DNA of 40,977 nucleotides from assembly GCA_002469895.1 (NCBI GenBank), contig DKOA01000043.1, positions 117,951-158,927 of the forward strand, read 5' to 3'. A program made the position numbers and the translations under genes. The stretch comes from Opitutia bacterium UBA7374. GTDB taxonomy: Bacteria; Verrucomicrobiota; Verrucomicrobiia; Opitutales; Coraliomargaritaceae. Shown one piece after another: positions 37,675 through 40,977 of this stretch. The notes under the pieces were generated by a model. It saw only the letters and a list, made by a program, of their open reading frames with translations. It was not told where the DNA came from and searched no databases. Numbering within the stretch: the first letter of the stretch is position 1; the number at the start of each line of letters is the position of its first letter.

Positions 37675-37706
37675 TTGTTAAGTAGAAATTTAACTTGCCT
37701 TAACAA
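37675..37706. promoter_or_regulatory. BirA-like biotin operator upstream of bioB
   Basis: TTGTTAAG (37675-37682) and CTTAACAA (37699-37706) form a perfect 8-bp inverted repeat with a 16-base spacer, 22 bases before the bioB ATG. Bacterial BirA operators have the form TTGTnAAC or TTGTTAAc, then a spacer of about 14-16 bases, then the complement, so both half-sites and spacing fit. A biotin-protein ligase with a winged-helix N-domain must exist elsewhere for this to work; none is in the window. Confidence 0.65.
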
Positions 37707-37728
37707 CTGGTGAAAACAACGTGCGTAC

Positions 37729-38742
<1,014 letters not shown>

Positions 38743-38782
38743 CTGCGGACAGTAGCCCCGTGCACTGCCGGAAAAATATCCG

Positions 38783-40585
38783 ATGCAGACCTTCCTCATC
38801 ACGGCAAACGACACGGATGTCGGTAAAACCTATGTGACCGGCATCTTGGCCCAGCACTTTGCCGCCCTTGGCAAAGTGGTACAAATTGTAAAAGCGATCG
38901 ATTGTGGCGGCTCGAATGATGCCGAAAATGCGGCACAAGCGGCCGGATCCACTAAGAATCTATCTGCCCACACTCTACTTTCCTTCCCCCAGCCACTCGC
39001 GCCACTCGCGCCCAAGAATCATGAGGGAAACGAGCCGGTTCTTCCCCGCCTTCTTAGCGCACTGGGTGCACTACCCGACTGCCAGATTCGTATCATAGAA
39101 ACCGCAGGTGGCGTCGCCGTACCGATTGATCCGGACGGCAGCGACTGGCGCGATTTTGCTGAGGCCATTCAACCCCATAAAACAATCGTAGTCATTGATG
39201 ATCGGCTCGGTGCAATTAATCAGGGCCGCCTCCTCCACCGCTATTTGCAAAACCTGCCACACTGCTTCCTCCTAAACGAGACCCAACCAGCTCCAGAGGT
39301 CGTCAAGCACTCAAATAGAGAAGCTTACAGTAGGGCAAAAATGCCGCTTATCGCCCGCCTCGAATACAAACAAAATGAACTTGTTGACTTTTATCCGAAC
39401 TGGCTTGAACCAGCACCCCAAACCAACCGGCCAACCACTACTGCGCCCCTTGAATCCACCCTGCAGCAAGGCTTGCAGAAACGAAAAGAAACCGATTGCT
39501 TTCGTCTCCTTCCAGACCCCGAATTGCCCTCTGGATGCCTTAATCTTGCTGATAATGATTATCTCGGGCTGCGTCATAACCCCAGTCTAATCCGCACTGG
39601 GCAAAAGGCCCTCGAACAATGGGGCACCTCTTCTTCTGCATCGCCTCTGATTACCGGATACACCCGCGCACATGCAGATCTGGAAGAAAGCATCCGTCAC
39701 TGGTATGGCGAACAACCTACCCTTATCTGGAACAGTGGCTACGCTGCCAATCAATCAATACTCCAGTGTTTTATCCTGCCCGGAGATCTCGTCATTGCTG
39801 ACCGGCTCATCCACAATAGCCTCATCTCCGGCATTCTACAAAGTGGCGCGCGATTGATCCGCTTCCGGCATAACGACATCGGACACCTTGAATCCCTGCT
39901 ACAACTCCACCGCGGGCGCAAAATTCATCTGGTGACCGAAAGCGTCTATTCGATGGATGGCGACTATCCGGACCTAGCTGCCATTGCTGCTCTAAAGTCA
40001 CACTACGCCTTTAATTGGTTTCTCGATGAAGCGCATGCCGTCGGCTGGTACGGAAAGACCGGTGCCGGACTAGCCGAAGAACAGGGTGTGCTCGAACAGG
40101 TCGATATCCTTACCGGTACGCTCGGAAAGTCTCTCGCTTCCGCTGGTGCCTATACTGTCTTTCGTCAAGATTGGATGCGTCATCTCTGCATCAACGAAGC
40201 CGCAGAATTTATCTATTCCACCTATCTGCCTCCCACATCCGCTAGCATTGCCGAAGCAGCCATCAATATAATCCGGAAACAAGCCAATCAAAGCCAACAG
40301 TGGCGACAAGCAGCCCGCCAATTTCGCGCTGAACTACGGAAAAACGGCTGGGAGGTAATCGGAGAAGACTCGCCGATTGTTCCCATTATTTGCGGCTCTT
40401 CCAATGCCACTCTGTCTCTCTCCGAGAAATGCTTCCAGAGAGGACTCAAAGTCGGTGCCATACGTCCCCCCACAGTGCCCAAAGGAGCCGCCCGTCTACG
40501 ACTCTCCCTCAAATCCACTCTTCAACCGAGCGACTACCAACGAATCATTGAAGCGCTCGGCCAACCCAAATCTAACGATGAGTGA
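38783..40585 (+). CDS. bioD/bioF: Dethiobiotin synthetase-KAPA synthase fusion (BioD-BioF)
   Basis: One continuous 600-aa frame joins two biotin enzymes. Residues 1-205 are BioD: P-loop ITANDTDVGKTYVTG (Lys15), Lys37 in VKAIDCGGSND at the same number as the E. coli substrate-binding lysine, and ETAGGVAVP (Glu106). Residues ~222-595 are BioF, a PLP-dependent fold-I enzyme: LADNDYLGLRHNPSL, VTESVYSMDGDYPDL, LDEAHAVGWYG, the PLP lysine Lys449 in GTLGKSLASAGAY, and GAIRPPTVPKGAARLRLS. A proline-rich linker (EPAPQTNRPTTTAP, about 209-222) joins them. BioF makes KAPA from pimeloyl-ACP and alanine; BioD makes dethiobiotin from DAPA. They are not consecutive steps, since BioA acts between. The BioF part starts about 20 residues shorter than E. 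coli BioF. The next gene overlaps by eight bases. Confidence 0.93.
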   Translation: MQTFLITANDTDVGKTYVTGILAQHFAALGKVVQIVKAIDCGGSNDAENAAQAAGSTKNLSAHTLLSFPQPLAPLAPKNHEGNEPVLPRLLSALGALPDCQIRIIETAGGVAVPIDPDGSDWRDFAEAIQPHKTIVVIDDRLGAINQGRLLHRYLQNLPHCFLLNETQPAPEVVKHSNREAYSRAKMPLIARLEYKQNELVDFYPNWLEPAPQTNRPTTTAPLESTLQQGLQKRKETDCFRLLPDPELPSGCLNLADNDYLGLRHNPSLIRTGQKALEQWGTSSSASPLITGYTRAHADLEESIRHWYGEQPTLIWNSGYAANQSILQCFILPGDLVIADRLIHNSLISGILQSGARLIRFRHNDIGHLESLLQLHRGRKIHLVTESVYSMDGDYPDLAAIAALKSHYAFNWFLDEAHAVGWYGKTGAGLAEEQGVLEQVDILTGTLGKSLASAGAYTVFRQDWMRHLCINEAAEFIYSTYLPPTSASIAEAAINIIRKQANQSQQWRQAARQFRAELRKNGWEVIGEDSPIVPIICGSSNATLSLSEKCFQRGLKVGAIRPPTVPKGAARLRLSLKSTLQPSDYQRIIEALGQPKSNDE

Positions 40586-40977
40586 GACTTGGGCATGGAT
40601 TGGTGGCTGGGCGATCTCACCGGAACGCTTAAAAAAAGCACTTGAAAAAGCTCTGCCCGGCACCCGACAAATCGTTTTTCATCCTTCCCCTCATGCAGTC
40701 GATCAATTGCTTTCCATCCGTGCCGACTATTTGGGAGCCTACTCCCTCGGCACTCTACTCCTTCTTCAGGCGATCGACCGCTTACCCAAAAAACAAAGGA
40801 TTCACTGCCTCGCCCCTATCCTCGGATTCTGTCAGGAAGACCAACTGGGTGGGACCACTCCTCGTAGTACTATGATGAAACTGCGAGAACGGCTCGCATC
40901 CAATCCGATGGCTGCCATCCAGTTGTTTTATCGTCTGGCAAAATTAGATGAAGAACCCAGCACAGAATTGCCTTACA
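40578..40977 (+). CDS. Alpha/beta-hydrolase-like protein, candidate pimeloyl-ACP methyl ester esterase, 3' truncated
   Basis: The ATG at 40578 overlaps the end of the fusion gene by eight bases and the frame stays open to the window end (133 residues seen). It begins SETWAWIGGWAIS, resembling the N-terminal WGxx oxyanion region of BioH/BioG esterases. A nucleophile elbow GAYSLGTLLLL (Ser56) follows, then RIHCLAPILGFCQED and GGTTPRSTMMKLRERLASNP, comparable to the lid of BioH. BioH, BioG and related enzymes free pimeloyl-ACP from its methyl ester for BioF. As a gene inside a biotin operon it is a strong candidate for that job, but it is divergent from classic BioH and the catalytic Asp and His lie beyond the window. 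bioC or bioA may follow. Confidence 0.72.
   Translation, partial: MSETWAWIGGWAISPERLKKALEKALPGTRQIVFHPSPHAVDQLLSIRADYLGAYSLGTLLLLQAIDRLPKKQRIHCLAPILGFCQEDQLGGTTPRSTMMKLRERLASNPMAAIQLFYRLAKLDEEPSTELPY

Noticed and set aside
38783..40585. BioD-BioF as two genes joined by a sequencing error
   Set aside because: The frame is continuous through a plausible proline-rich linker, and no second start with a ribosome-binding site is obvious at the junction.
40642..40875. Short plus-strand frame of 77 codons near the window end
   Set aside because: It lies in another phase inside the hydrolase gene that starts at 40578 and stays open to the end.

Overview
The window carries 39 protein-coding genes, two of them cut by the window edges. 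It reads as bacterial core chromosome with moderate GC and short intergenic gaps. I see no rRNA, tRNA, insertion sequence, prophage or CRISPR array. The cell is Gram-negative with an LPS-type outer membrane (LptF/G-like permease, LpxI, lipoprotein signal peptidase). The best guess is the PVC superphylum, probably Verrucomicrobiota near Opitutae/Puniceicoccales. The support is a DksA/TraR-like gene directly before lspA (an order I recall from chlamydiae), a long Bacteroidetes-type PurF, and a histone-H1-like Lys/Ala tail on the DksA-like protein. This assignment is inference and not a database result.

Layout. 1-1.4 kb: tail of the DksA-like regulator, then lspA. 1.4-3.3 kb: a DtxR/MntR-type metalloregulator divergent from a Cys-rich SO_0444-type metal permease. 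3.2-4.9 kb: fmt and a DnaQ-like exonuclease. 5.0-7.7 kb: HisN-like phosphatase and a SulP transporter. 7.7-8.3 kb: an AT-rich islet with two divergent ribbon-helix-helix-like small proteins. 8.3-11.9 kb: purH and purF. 11.9-14.3 kb: a CDF metal exporter divergent from a beta-CASP nuclease. 14.3-19.1 kb: a hybrid histidine kinase overlapping a substrate-binding lipoprotein, then an LptF/G permease. 19.2-21.1 kb: an SNF symporter with its MetS-like small subunit. 21.1-24.2 kb: ispE, ptsI and an orphan Hpt protein. 24.3-26.9 kb: pyrF-ispD, sufE and a secreted thioredoxin-like protein. 27-31.4 kb: a beta-lactamase-fold hydrolase, an ArsR-methyltransferase fusion, a DCC-family protein and a Na+/H+ antiporter. 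31.4-37.6 kb: a secreted basic protein of unknown function, then leuS-fecR-like-lpxI, and metF-DUF971. 37.7-41 kb: a biotin locus.

The most notable items are as follows. The biotin operon has a BirA-like operator, a single-chain BioD-BioF fusion, and a following truncated alpha/beta-hydrolase that could supply the BioH function. The DksA-like protein has lost three of four zinc-finger cysteines and gained a histone-like tail. A substrate-binding lipoprotein and hybrid kinase are translationally coupled with no ABC transporter, and the window's only Hpt protein sits behind ptsI. The RHH pair has TAGTTA/TAACTA repeats between its genes. A 10-bp perfect palindrome lies before metF, in the same window as an ArsR-methyltransferase regulator.

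Several starts were moved inward from the longest reading frame where homology, signal peptides or divergent neighbours favoured it. Each such choice is stated in the entry.
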